Below are positions 8,127 to 14,075 of a stretch of DNA of 64,000 nt, piece by piece. Source of the DNA: Thermodesulfobacteriota bacterium (GTDB lineage Bacteria; Desulfobacterota_D; UBA1144; Nemesobacterales; UBA2774); NCBI GenBank assembly GCA_040754335.1, contig JBFMCV010000004.1:363870-427869 (forward strand), given 5' to 3'. The notes beneath the pieces are model-generated. The model did not search any database, was not told the origin of the DNA, and saw only the letters and a program-made list of their open reading frames with translations. A program made the position numbers and the translations under genes. Numbering within the stretch: the first letter of the stretch is position 1; each line of letters opens with the position of its first letter.

Positions 8127-9602
8127 GTGACAGACAAAGAGGGCGGAAATCACCGCCTCATCTTGCAAAGGATTGCGCGCCGGGCGATGATTGAAAGAGG
8201 ACTTCATCCGGATTTCCCGCCTCAGGCGCTTTCCGAGCTCGACGGAATCCATGGGCCTGCAGCACGTGTTGAGGAATCAACGCGTGATCTCAGAAACCTC
8301 ATCTGGTGCTCTATAGACAACGATGATTCACGCGATTTGGACCAGCTTACCTTTGCCGAATCCATGCCGGACGGGGCCGTAAAGATACTCGTCGCAATTG
8401 CCGACGTAGACGCTGTCGTAAAGAACAAGTCGGCGATTGATGATCACGCCTGGCAGAACACCACCTCGGTTTACACCCCTGCCGAGATATTTACGATGCT
8501 TCCCGAAAAACTCTCGACCGATCTTACCTCTCTCAACTATGAATCAGACCGCCTTGCCATCGTCATTGAAATGGTCATCGCCCGGGACGGTTTACTTCTG
8601 GATTCGAACCTCTATGGAGCGATGGTCCGCAATCATGCGAAGCTTGCCTACGACAGTGTCGGCGACTGGCTCGAGGGCGACGGACCAATGCCGCAAGGGA
8701 TCGAAACAGTCAAGCGCCTCGACGAGAACCTCAGGCTCCAGGATAGCGTGGCCCAAAAGCTAAGGGCTCTCCGGTACATGCAGGGTGCGCTTAATCTCGA
8801 AACAATAAAAACACGTGCGGTGTTTGAAGGAGATATGCTCAAGGGCTTTGAAGCCGAAAGAAGGAACAGGGCTAAAGACCTTATCGAAGATTTCATGATC
8901 GCTGCGAACGGTGTTACCGCACGTTATCTCGAGTCCAAGATGTTTCCGTCGCTGCGGCGCGTATTACGCACGCCCGAACGCTGGGACCGGATCGTCGAGA
9001 TCGCCTCGGAGCGAGGCTTCGAGCTGCCCCGGAAACCCGACTCCAAGTCCCTCGAGCAATTCCTGGTATTTGCGAAAGCCGCTGATCCTCTCAGCTTTCC
9101 GGATCTTTCCCTTAGCGTAATCAAGATGATGGGCTCCGGTGAATACGTCGCCCAGCTTCCGGGAAACACGGCGCCCGGTCACTTCGGTCTTGCCGTCAGT
9201 GATTATAGTCATTCAACGGCCCCGAATCGCCGATATCCCGATCTGATCACGCAGCGGCTGCTGAAAGCCGCGATGGAGGGCGGTTCACTGCCCTATGAGA
9301 ACGATGAATTGGAGGAACTCGCAAAGCATTGCACCGAAATGGAAGACATAGCAAAGAAACTCGAACGGCAGGTCGGAAAATCCGCAGCAGCGATACTGCT
9401 TGAATCAAGGATCGGAGACAGGTTCGATGCCATAGTTACCGGCGTATCCGAAAAGGGCACCTGGGTCCGTCTTCTTCAACCGCCCGTGGAAGGCAAGCTG
9501 GTGAGCGGTTTTAAAGGGCTTGACGTCGGCAACAGGTTACGTGTGAAGCTGGTCGGTACGGACATTGAGCGCGGATTTATCGACTTTAGGAGGGCCAGGT
9601 AA
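8127..9602 (+). CDS. RNB-domain (RNase II/R family) ribonuclease, short form
   Basis: Predicted 3'-5' exoribonuclease. 491 residues, GTG start with GGGAGGTGAA a few bases upstream. There is no room for the two N-terminal cold-shock domains of RNase II. The RNB catalytic block begins near residue 60 with WCSIDNDDSRDLDQ. Asp64, Asp70 and Asp72 match the metal-binding aspartates D201, D207 and D209 of E. coli RNase II, while the D210 position is Gln73. The later conserved segment STAPNRRYPDLITQR is near residue 365, and a C-terminal S1-like domain covers ~435-490. Arginine codons are about two-thirds CGN by hand count, unlike the AGG-rich core genes. It sits alone between tRNA-Pro and a duplicated tRNA 3' fragment, which suggests acquisition by transfer. 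Confidence 0.85.
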   Translation: MTDKEGGNHRLILQRIARRAMIERGLHPDFPPQALSELDGIHGPAARVEESTRDLRNLIWCSIDNDDSRDLDQLTFAESMPDGAVKILVAIADVDAVVKNKSAIDDHAWQNTTSVYTPAEIFTMLPEKLSTDLTSLNYESDRLAIVIEMVIARDGLLLDSNLYGAMVRNHAKLAYDSVGDWLEGDGPMPQGIETVKRLDENLRLQDSVAQKLRALRYMQGALNLETIKTRAVFEGDMLKGFEAERRNRAKDLIEDFMIAANGVTARYLESKMFPSLRRVLRTPERWDRIVEIASERGFELPRKPDSKSLEQFLVFAKAADPLSFPDLSLSVIKMMGSGEYVAQLPGNTAPGHFGLAVSDYSHSTAPNRRYPDLITQRLLKAAMEGGSLPYENDELEELAKHCTEMEDIAKKLERQVGKSAAAILLESRIGDRFDAIVTGVSEKGTWVRLLQPPVEGKLVSGFKGLDVGNRLRVKLVGTDIERGFIDFRRAR

Positions 9603-9720
9603 TGAGAGCGGCGTTCAGTGTCCGAACCTGAATACTTGATCGATGCCCGCAGCCTTGCGTCCAAACGCCATAGCGTGGATGCAGCGTTGCCGTGCCTTCG
9701 ATCGTCAATGACATCGAATC
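9603..9720. other. Non-coding gap after the RNB gene
   Basis: 118 bases with no gene or strong hairpin that I can support; it leads into the tRNA-Pro fragment. Confidence 0.3.
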
Positions 9721-9768
9721 GCGTTCGGGACAGAGAGGCCGCCGGTTCAAGTCCGGCCGTCCCGACCA
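9721..9768 (+). repeat. Duplicated 3' fragment of tRNA-Pro (att-like direct repeat)
   Basis: These 48 bases match the 3' part of tRNA-Pro (7713-7760) at 44 positions. They include the anticodon loop TTCGGGA, the T-arm and the terminal CCA. Anticodon-stem pairing is lost (GACAG instead of GACGC), and the D-arm and 5' acceptor strand are missing, so it is not a functional tRNA. An intact tRNA followed at a distance by a direct copy of its 3' end is the usual scar of tyrosine-recombinase integration into a tRNA gene. No integrase is visible between the copies. Confidence 0.85.
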
Positions 9769-9773
9769 CTATT

Positions 9774-9801
9774 GTTAAATAATTATAGTGGATTATTTAA
9801 C
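9774..9801. repeat. Perfect 10-bp inverted repeat beside the tRNA fragment
   Basis: GTTAAATAAT and ATTATTTAAC are separated by 8 bases, starting five bases after the tRNA fragment. A second, overlapping pair, CCACTAT/ATAGTGG, uses the same bases. It could be a terminator-like hairpin (without a T-run) or part of a recombination site. Confidence 0.6.
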
Positions 9802-9963
9802 ATTATTCGTGGTCCTATTTCCCTTGATAAGCTTCTGTTTCAACTTTGTTACAACAATAATGCAAAGCCCCACTTTGCGGTTATCTCTCCAATCTTGCGC
9901 CGGGGTTCGCGTTCCACGACGTGAAGGAAGCGGAGGGGAGGGTGAACAAAACGTCACCCACCT

Positions 9964-10022
9964 GTTCAGAATATGAACACCCCTGTTCAGATAATGAACA
10001 ACCGGATGTTTAAAATATGAAC
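9964..10022. repeat. Three phased copies of a GTTCA-N5-TGAAC palindrome
   Basis: Copies at 9964-9978 (GTTCAGAATATGAAC), 9985-9999 (GTTCAGATAATGAAC) and 10008-10022 (GTTTAAAATATGAAC). Starts are 21 and 23 bases apart, about two helical turns. Directly downstream are three short direct repeats of the type AAGGAA-(T)ACACAG (near 10025, 10040 and 10054). This looks like an operator or iteron array. However, the same bases can be read as the repeated peptide of the pseudogene at 9861-10259, which may be the real reason for the periodicity. Confidence 0.6.
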
Positions 10023-10106
10023 ACTAAGGAATACACAGTTGAAGGAAACACAGGGAAGGAACACACAGTAAAAACAGAAGCGCGCATAAAACAAAAACGC
10101 GCGCAT

Positions 10107-10126
10107 GAAGAAGCTCGCGCTTCTTC
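10107..10126. repeat. 8-bp stem hairpin
   Basis: GAAGAAGC, loop TCGC, GCTTCTTC: a perfect palindromic hairpin, preceded by two direct copies of GCGCGCAT. No T-run follows, so it is not a typical terminator. It is part of the repeat-rich 9.96-10.13 kb stretch. Confidence 0.55.
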
Positions 10127-10212
10127 GTCTTCTCCCGCTCCAGACGATTATGAGGACGATAACAAGGTAACGATGCTCGAAGCGGCCGAGCACTTTCATT
10201 CGCTCACGCCTC

Positions 10213-11304
10213 TTAGCGTGAGAACACGCCCATCAGGATTTCCACCAGGATCAAAATAATGATGACCAGCTCCAGGGTCTGGCTCTGGACCGTCCGCACA
10301 CGGTCGGTCAGCAGCTGATACAGGCTTGCGATAATGTCGAGTTTGCGTGATATGGAGCTCTCCCAATCTTGCAGATATAGTCTTCTGGCGGCGAGGGCAT
10401 GAACCCTGGCCAGATAGAGATCCCCTATCAGCTTGAGGGCGTTATCGACCCTTTCGGCCAGCACCAGCGATTCGAGCCGCAGTTCCGCCAGCTCCTGGAT
10501 CGCTTTCCGGTTTGGTGTGAGAAACGGCACTAACGAAGCTCTTTGCTTGAGCGAAACTCTTTGATAATCGCTGATACGCCGATCCAGCTGCTCGTCGGTA
10601 TATCTCGCTTCCAGCAGCTCCACGTTGAGCAGCTCAAGGACGTTGACGGTATCGCGGAAATCTCGGTCATAGACGAGCGCCGCGTTCCAATCAACGATCA
10701 CCAGATCGTGCTCGTAGTATGAGAGCCTTTGATTGAGCGCTTCGCCTTGCTGCTCCGGACTGAGCGGCTGAGTTTCAAACCGCAGCATCTGTGCAATGAT
10801 CGGTCCGTGCCGCGACAGCAATTCGGAGGCCGACAAGGGTTGTTCAAATTCTTCAACGACGAACAAATAATAATCTTCAACCAGGGGCGACAATTCCGGC
10901 CTGACTATAGCAGAGCGGTTTTCTTCCAGAAATTCTTGAATCTGTTTCTTCGCCCGGGCTTCAAGATTAAGGTCATAGAGCGTTCGGCTTAACGGCTGCA
11001 AATCCGAAAATGACAGCGCGTCCGGGCCTTCGGGAAACGACCATTGATAAGATATACTGGCGGCGCCGAAATCAAAGACTGTGACCTGAGCCCGGCCGGG
11101 TTCGGAAATAATGGGTCTTGCTTCGCCCAAATTCACGACCAGAGGCGGCTTGGAGTACTGCAGGAATGTAGGAGTCTGTTTCTTTGGCGATAGAGGCTGC
11201 ACCGGTGCGGATGAAGGCAGCTTGCTGAGCTGATCGAGCGCCACCTCAAAGCCGATGTCAAAGGCAAAGAGAGCAATTACCCTGCCTTTCAAGAGCCTCG
11301 TCAT
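10213..11304 (-). CDS. RMD1/YagE family protein (DUF155)
   Basis: 363 residues. The N-terminal part (VIALFAFDIGFEVAL) is followed by a mixed alpha/beta region. The C-terminus is a long helical stretch ending in ISRKLDIIASLYQLL, then TDRVRTVQSQTLELV and a hydrophobic segment VIIILILVEILMGVF. That arrangement is the hallmark of the RMD1/Sif2/RMND1 family. The mitochondrial member RMND1 supports organelle translation; the bacterial role is unknown. It is probably anchored in the inner membrane by the C-terminal segment. Arginine codons mix CGN and AGR, less biased to AGG than the core genes. A small hairpin (CTCACGC/GCGTGAG) lies over its stop codon. Confidence 0.78.
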   Translation of the reverse strand: MTRLLKGRVIALFAFDIGFEVALDQLSKLPSSAPVQPLSPKKQTPTFLQYSKPPLVVNLGEARPIISEPGRAQVTVFDFGAASISYQWSFPEGPDALSFSDLQPLSRTLYDLNLEARAKKQIQEFLEENRSAIVRPELSPLVEDYYLFVVEEFEQPLSASELLSRHGPIIAQMLRFETQPLSPEQQGEALNQRLSYYEHDLVIVDWNAALVYDRDFRDTVNVLELLNVELLEARYTDEQLDRRISDYQRVSLKQRASLVPFLTPNRKAIQELAELRLESLVLAERVDNALKLIGDLYLARVHALAARRLYLQDWESSISRKLDIIASLYQLLTDRVRTVQSQTLELVIIILILVEILMGVFSR

Positions 11305-11407
11305 GCGATTTATTCTACAGTCATAAAAGGTGTTTTTCTATGGAAGCGGTTTCGGGTTGCTTTCTGTCATGATTGCGGATGAAGTTGTAGTCGGTAAGAT
11401 CAGAAAG

Positions 11408-11770
11408 TCAGTCGCTCGAGTTCGACTTGCCGCTTTTTACAGATGACTCTTCCGTAGCCTCGGGAGCGGGAGTGGGCTCTGCTTGCCGTTCGCTCGAGTT
11501 CGATTTGCTGCCTTTGACTGTAGTCCCCTCTGCGGGCTCGGGGGCAGGGGTAGTTTGTATCTGGCGCTCGCTGGTGTTCGATTTACTGCCTTTAACCGTT
11601 GTCCCTTCGACGGGCTCGGGTGTAGGTGTAGGTTGTGCTTGGAGATCTTGGGAGTTCGACTTGCTGCTTTTGACCGTTGCCGGATCGGCGTATGCCGTAT
11701 ATAAGATAAAATGAATTGCAAAAATACCTGAAAATAGAAATATGATTGACAGACGTAATACATGTTTCAT
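11408..11770 (-). CDS. Exported low-complexity repeat protein (26-residue repeats)
   Basis: 120 residues. An N-terminal signal peptide (MKHVLRLSIIFLFSGIFAIHF..., probable cut after AYA near residue 28) is followed by 3.4 tandem copies of a 26-residue unit starting at residue 32. The unit pattern is TVKGSKSN-SERQ---TPAPEP-EGT. Each copy pairs a Lys/Ser-rich block with a Pro/Thr/Glu block, so the mature protein should be disordered. No enzymatic motif is visible. It is on the same strand and next to another exported repeat protein (11886-12206), from which it is separated by a strong terminator. Confidence 0.65.
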   Translation of the reverse strand: MKHVLRLSIIFLFSGIFAIHFILYTAYADPATVKSSKSNSQDLQAQPTPTPEPVEGTTVKGSKSNTSERQIQTTPAPEPAEGTTVKGSKSNSSERQAEPTPAPEATEESSVKSGKSNSSD

Positions 11771-11832
11771 TTTAATATCTCCTTCCCCTGACCTCCCCGC
11801 TCTGCAAATAAATTTGAAAATGGCACACTGCC

Positions 11833-11861
11833 AAAAAAAAGGGGAGCTGCTGCTCCCCTTT
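11833..11861 (-). terminator. Rho-independent terminator after the 11886-12206 gene
   Basis: Read on the minus strand, a perfect 10-bp stem (AAAGGGGAGC, 4-base loop, GCTCCCCTTT) is followed at once by a run of eight T. It lies 25 bases past the stop of the gene at 11886 and ahead of the gene at 11770, so the two exported repeat proteins are separate transcripts unless there is read-through. It is the clearest intrinsic terminator in the window. Confidence 0.9.
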
Positions 11862-11885
11862 CACGATGATTAAGAATTTTATTCC

Positions 11886-12206
11886 CTATTGTGCGGCTTC
11901 GTCCGTCTTCTCATCGCCCGGCATCTGACCTTTTGTGGCTTCGTCAGCGGCGTCAGTAGCAGCTCCCGAACCGTCGGTCGCTTCGTCCGTCATCTCGCCG
12001 CCCGGCATCTCGCCCGGGGTGGCTTTGTCAGCGGTGCCGGTGTCGGCTCCCGAACCGTCGGTCGCTTCGTCCGTCATCTCGCCGCCCGGCATCTCGCCGG
12101 CCGGCTCGTCCTGCGCTATCGAGGACGCGCTGCCGAAAAAGGTGTTTCCGCCGAAGGAAAGACCCGTTACTAACAACACAGCAAACAAAAGAGCAATTAC
12201 TCTCAT
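11886..12206 (-). CDS. Exported acidic repeat protein (28-residue repeats)
   Basis: 106 residues. A signal peptide (MRVIALLFAVLLVTGLSF...) with a probable cut near SSIAQ is followed by two full and one partial copy of a 28-residue unit. The unit carries PGEMPGGEMTDEATDGSGA and is rich in Gly, Asp, Glu and Met. The mature part is strongly acidic and probably unstructured. AGGAGGG stands a few bases before the ATG, and a perfect intrinsic terminator follows the stop, so it is a well-formed single-gene unit. Function unknown; acidic Met-rich repeats could bind cations, but that is only a guess. Confidence 0.7.
   Translation of the reverse strand: MRVIALLFAVLLVTGLSFGGNTFFGSASSIAQDEPAGEMPGGEMTDEATDGSGADTGTADKATPGEMPGGEMTDEATDGSGAATDAADEATKGQMPGDEKTDEAAQ
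11962..12098. repeat. 53-bp exact direct repeat inside the acidic repeat gene
   Basis: Bases 11962-12014 and 12046-12098 are identical, with an 84-base period equal to the 28-residue protein unit. Identity at the DNA level points to recent duplication or gene conversion, and copy number could vary between strains. Confidence 0.9.
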
Positions 12207-12263
12207 GTCTTCAAACCCTCCTGATTTTTTTTTACCGGCCGGACTTACCCGGTCGGCTTTCTA

Positions 12264-12269
12264 ATTATA
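12264..12269 (-). promoter_or_regulatory. Candidate -10 box for the acidic repeat gene
   Basis: The minus strand reads TATAAT about 60 bases before the ATG at 12206. No good -35 hexamer is present at 16-18 bases, so the call rests on the -10 alone. Confidence 0.3.
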
Positions 12270-12445
12270 GTGCAATAACCGTACCAATAAAAGAACAATA
12301 TGAAAAATCTAATTATCGTGGCAGGTTAAAAATTTTTGCTTATTTCCGGCGGTCCCATACACCGTTCCGTATGCGTTAAAAACCACAATAAATTGTGCAA
12401 AATGACACATTTTGTCCTTGAACCCTCGACACGGTGCGACCGTAA

Positions 12446-13594
12446 TCATGTACGGAAATTCTTGAGCGCTTCCTTCATTCTTGAAACTGAAAGCTTCCGC
12501 AGCGCCTTCTTCTCGATCTGCCTTATCCGCTCTCTCGTGAGTTTGAATTTCCTGCCTATATCGTCGAGCGTCACGACGTCGCTCCGGTCGATTCCGAACC
12601 GCATTCGCAGCACCTCCTCTTCCTTCACGCTTAGGAGCGATAGAGAGCTTCGTATGCTCTCTTTTAATTCGTAGTCCACGACGAGATGGTCGGGCGAGAC
12701 CGTTTCCTCGTCCTCTATGAAGTCATAGAGAGTCCTCTTTTCACCGTCCACCGGAGAGTCGAGGCTCACGGACTCGTTTGTGATTTTCAATATGCGGCTA
12801 ACGTATTTGAGCGGCACCCCCGAGCGCTCCGAGATCTCTTCGGCCGTCGGATTCTTGCCCGATTCTTTCATGAGTATGGATTTCGTGCGGTAGACACGGC
12901 TCGTTACCTCGAGCAGGTATACAGGGACACGCACTGCTCCCCTGTGAACGAGGATCGCTCTCGTTATGGCCTGGTATATCCACCAGGACGCATATGTAGA
13001 GAACCTGAACCCTTTCGAATGGTCGTACCGTTCGATTGCCTTCATGAGGCCGATGTTCCCCTCTTGGATGAGGTCGAGGAAGGGAAGGCCGTGGTTCACA
13101 TACCGCTTCGCGATGCTTATGACGAGTCTCAGGTTTGCGCTCGCGAACCTTTTCTTCAATTTCTCCGCCTGGTGGGAGTAAGCTTTAAGGGAAGCATTGA
13201 GTCTGTTCCTGTTTCTTTTGTGGTTGTTTTGACCGTTGGATTTTCTCCCGTTTCCGATGTCCTCGTACGAGCTTTCGAGATACGACGTAATCTGTTTTAT
13301 CTTGTGCTCGCATTTCTTTATCTTGGCCGGTATCTCCACCTCTTCCTTGATTGTGAGGAGGGGTTCTTTTGAAATATCCCTGAAATAGTCGTTCAATATC
13401 CTGAACTGGTCGTCCTGCCTGTCATACATCTCAACCCTATCCGGGAGCTCCGCCGGCGCTCCGTTGTAGTCGCCGGCCGTTTCTTCGGCGCCGAAAACAT
13501 CTTCTTCCGTGAAGTCGTCTTCAGCTGTTTCTTCGAAATGTTCTGGGTAGCTCTCTGTCTCTATATCCTGTACGTTCAATTCGTCGTATTTCAT
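12446..13594 (-). CDS. RNA polymerase sigma-70 family factor (group 1/2-like)
   Basis: 382 residues. Region 1.2 (DQFRILNDYFRDISKEPLL) is near residue 62. Region 2 begins at FASANLRLVISIAKRY near 150 and includes DLIQEGNIGLMKAIERYD and FRFSTYASWWIYQAITRAI, the core-binding and -10-recognition elements. Region 3 is near 240, and region 4 ends with VTLDDIGRKFKLTRERIRQ. The first ~60 residues are very acidic, and a basic Asn/Arg-rich linker separates regions 1.2 and 2.1. It lacks the large non-conserved region of RpoD, so a secondary RpoS-like sigma is more likely than the housekeeping factor. GGGAGG precedes the ATG. It stands alone. Confidence 0.9.
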   Translation of the reverse strand: MKYDELNVQDIETESYPEHFEETAEDDFTEEDVFGAEETAGDYNGAPAELPDRVEMYDRQDDQFRILNDYFRDISKEPLLTIKEEVEIPAKIKKCEHKIKQITSYLESSYEDIGNGRKSNGQNNHKRNRNRLNASLKAYSHQAEKLKKRFASANLRLVISIAKRYVNHGLPFLDLIQEGNIGLMKAIERYDHSKGFRFSTYASWWIYQAITRAILVHRGAVRVPVYLLEVTSRVYRTKSILMKESGKNPTAEEISERSGVPLKYVSRILKITNESVSLDSPVDGEKRTLYDFIEDEETVSPDHLVVDYELKESIRSSLSLLSVKEEEVLRMRFGIDRSDVVTLDDIGRKFKLTRERIRQIEKKALRKLSVSRMKEALKNFRT

Positions 13595-14038
13595 AGTCGC
13601 CTCCCACTCTTGATTTTCCTACAGCTTCGGATCTGCTATCGGTAGAGAATGAATGAAAGCCTCGTAAGGAGCAGCGGCTTCCAGGTATTCTGCCTTCTCT
13701 CTATTCCGGGTCTGAGAGCAATATCTGTGCCATATTACTCATCTTTATTTTTTATTTGTGATATAGACGGCTTATAGGAATCAAATTTTTTATTCAGCTT
13801 CGTTATCCGTTTGAGTGTGTAAAAATACACTGTTTGTGGTGTACGAAATTCAACCAATGAATATGCCCGAGCGGGCTCTCAAGGCAGTGCGGGACGCGGG
13901 GCACCTCGCACTCAATCGGGAGTGTGCGCGCACGTTGTTTACTCTCTTCTTATCTGCATGTTTCGTCCGCTGGCTGCAATAATTACATCGCACTAGGCCG
14001 TTACTACCTCGCCGTAGTCCCGCTTATCTCCGGCGAAC
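13595..14038. other. Intergenic region between the divergent sigma-factor gene and recG
   Basis: About 445 bases without a credible gene. I see an AT-rich stretch around 13740-13800, a perfect short palindrome GTGTA-AAAA-TACAC near 13816, a GCCCG-AG-CGGGC hairpin near 13867 and GTGCG-rich inverted repeats near 13890-13935. It could hold sigma-factor regulation or a small RNA, but nothing is decisive. Confidence 0.35.
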
Positions 14039-14068
14039 TTGAATTCTCTCTATAAGTACCTGTAAAAT
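14039..14068 (+). promoter_or_regulatory. Candidate promoter of recG, possibly leaderless
   Basis: TTGAAT, an 18-base spacer and TAAAAT end 7 bases before the ATG at 14076. There is no Shine-Dalgarno before that ATG. If the promoter is real, transcription would start at or next to the start codon and the mRNA would be leaderless. Confidence 0.35.
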
Positions 14069-14075
14069 CTTATTA

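Larger units (their letters stand above)
9861..10259 (+). pseudogene. Probable remnant of a helix-turn-helix/replication-type protein tail
   Basis: One frame is open for 50 codons from 9861, is broken by a single TAA at 10011-10013, then stays open to 10259. Just before the stop it reads TCSEYEHPCSDNEQPDV and just after it NMNTKEYTVEGNTGKEHT. Repeated Cys-Ser-Glu/Asp...Glu-His/Gln blocks followed by an NMNTKEYT-like string are, from memory, common in the low-complexity C-terminal tails of phage or plasmid helix-turn-helix proteins. A single C-to-T change would turn CAA (Gln) into the stop. The HTH domain itself is absent, and the 3' end overlaps the convergent DUF155 gene. The family link is unverified. 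Confidence 0.4.

Noticed and set aside
9476..9769. Minus-strand frame starting MVGTAGLEPAASLSRTRF
   Set aside because: This peptide is a well-known artefact of translating the antisense strand of tRNA sequence; it overlaps the tRNA-Pro fragment and the end of the RNB gene.
9987..10199. Minus-strand frame of 70 residues rich in Phe/Cys
   Set aside because: Antisense of the same repeat block; composition follows the repeats and there is no start signal.
10017..10259. Stand-alone 80-residue gene
   Set aside because: It has no ribosome-binding site, is built from short DNA repeats, and is better explained as the part of a pseudogene after an internal stop.
11408..12206. Possible CRISPR array
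   Set aside because: The repeats are 78 and 84 bases long, directly adjacent without unique spacers, and keep an open reading frame with signal peptides; they are coding repeats.
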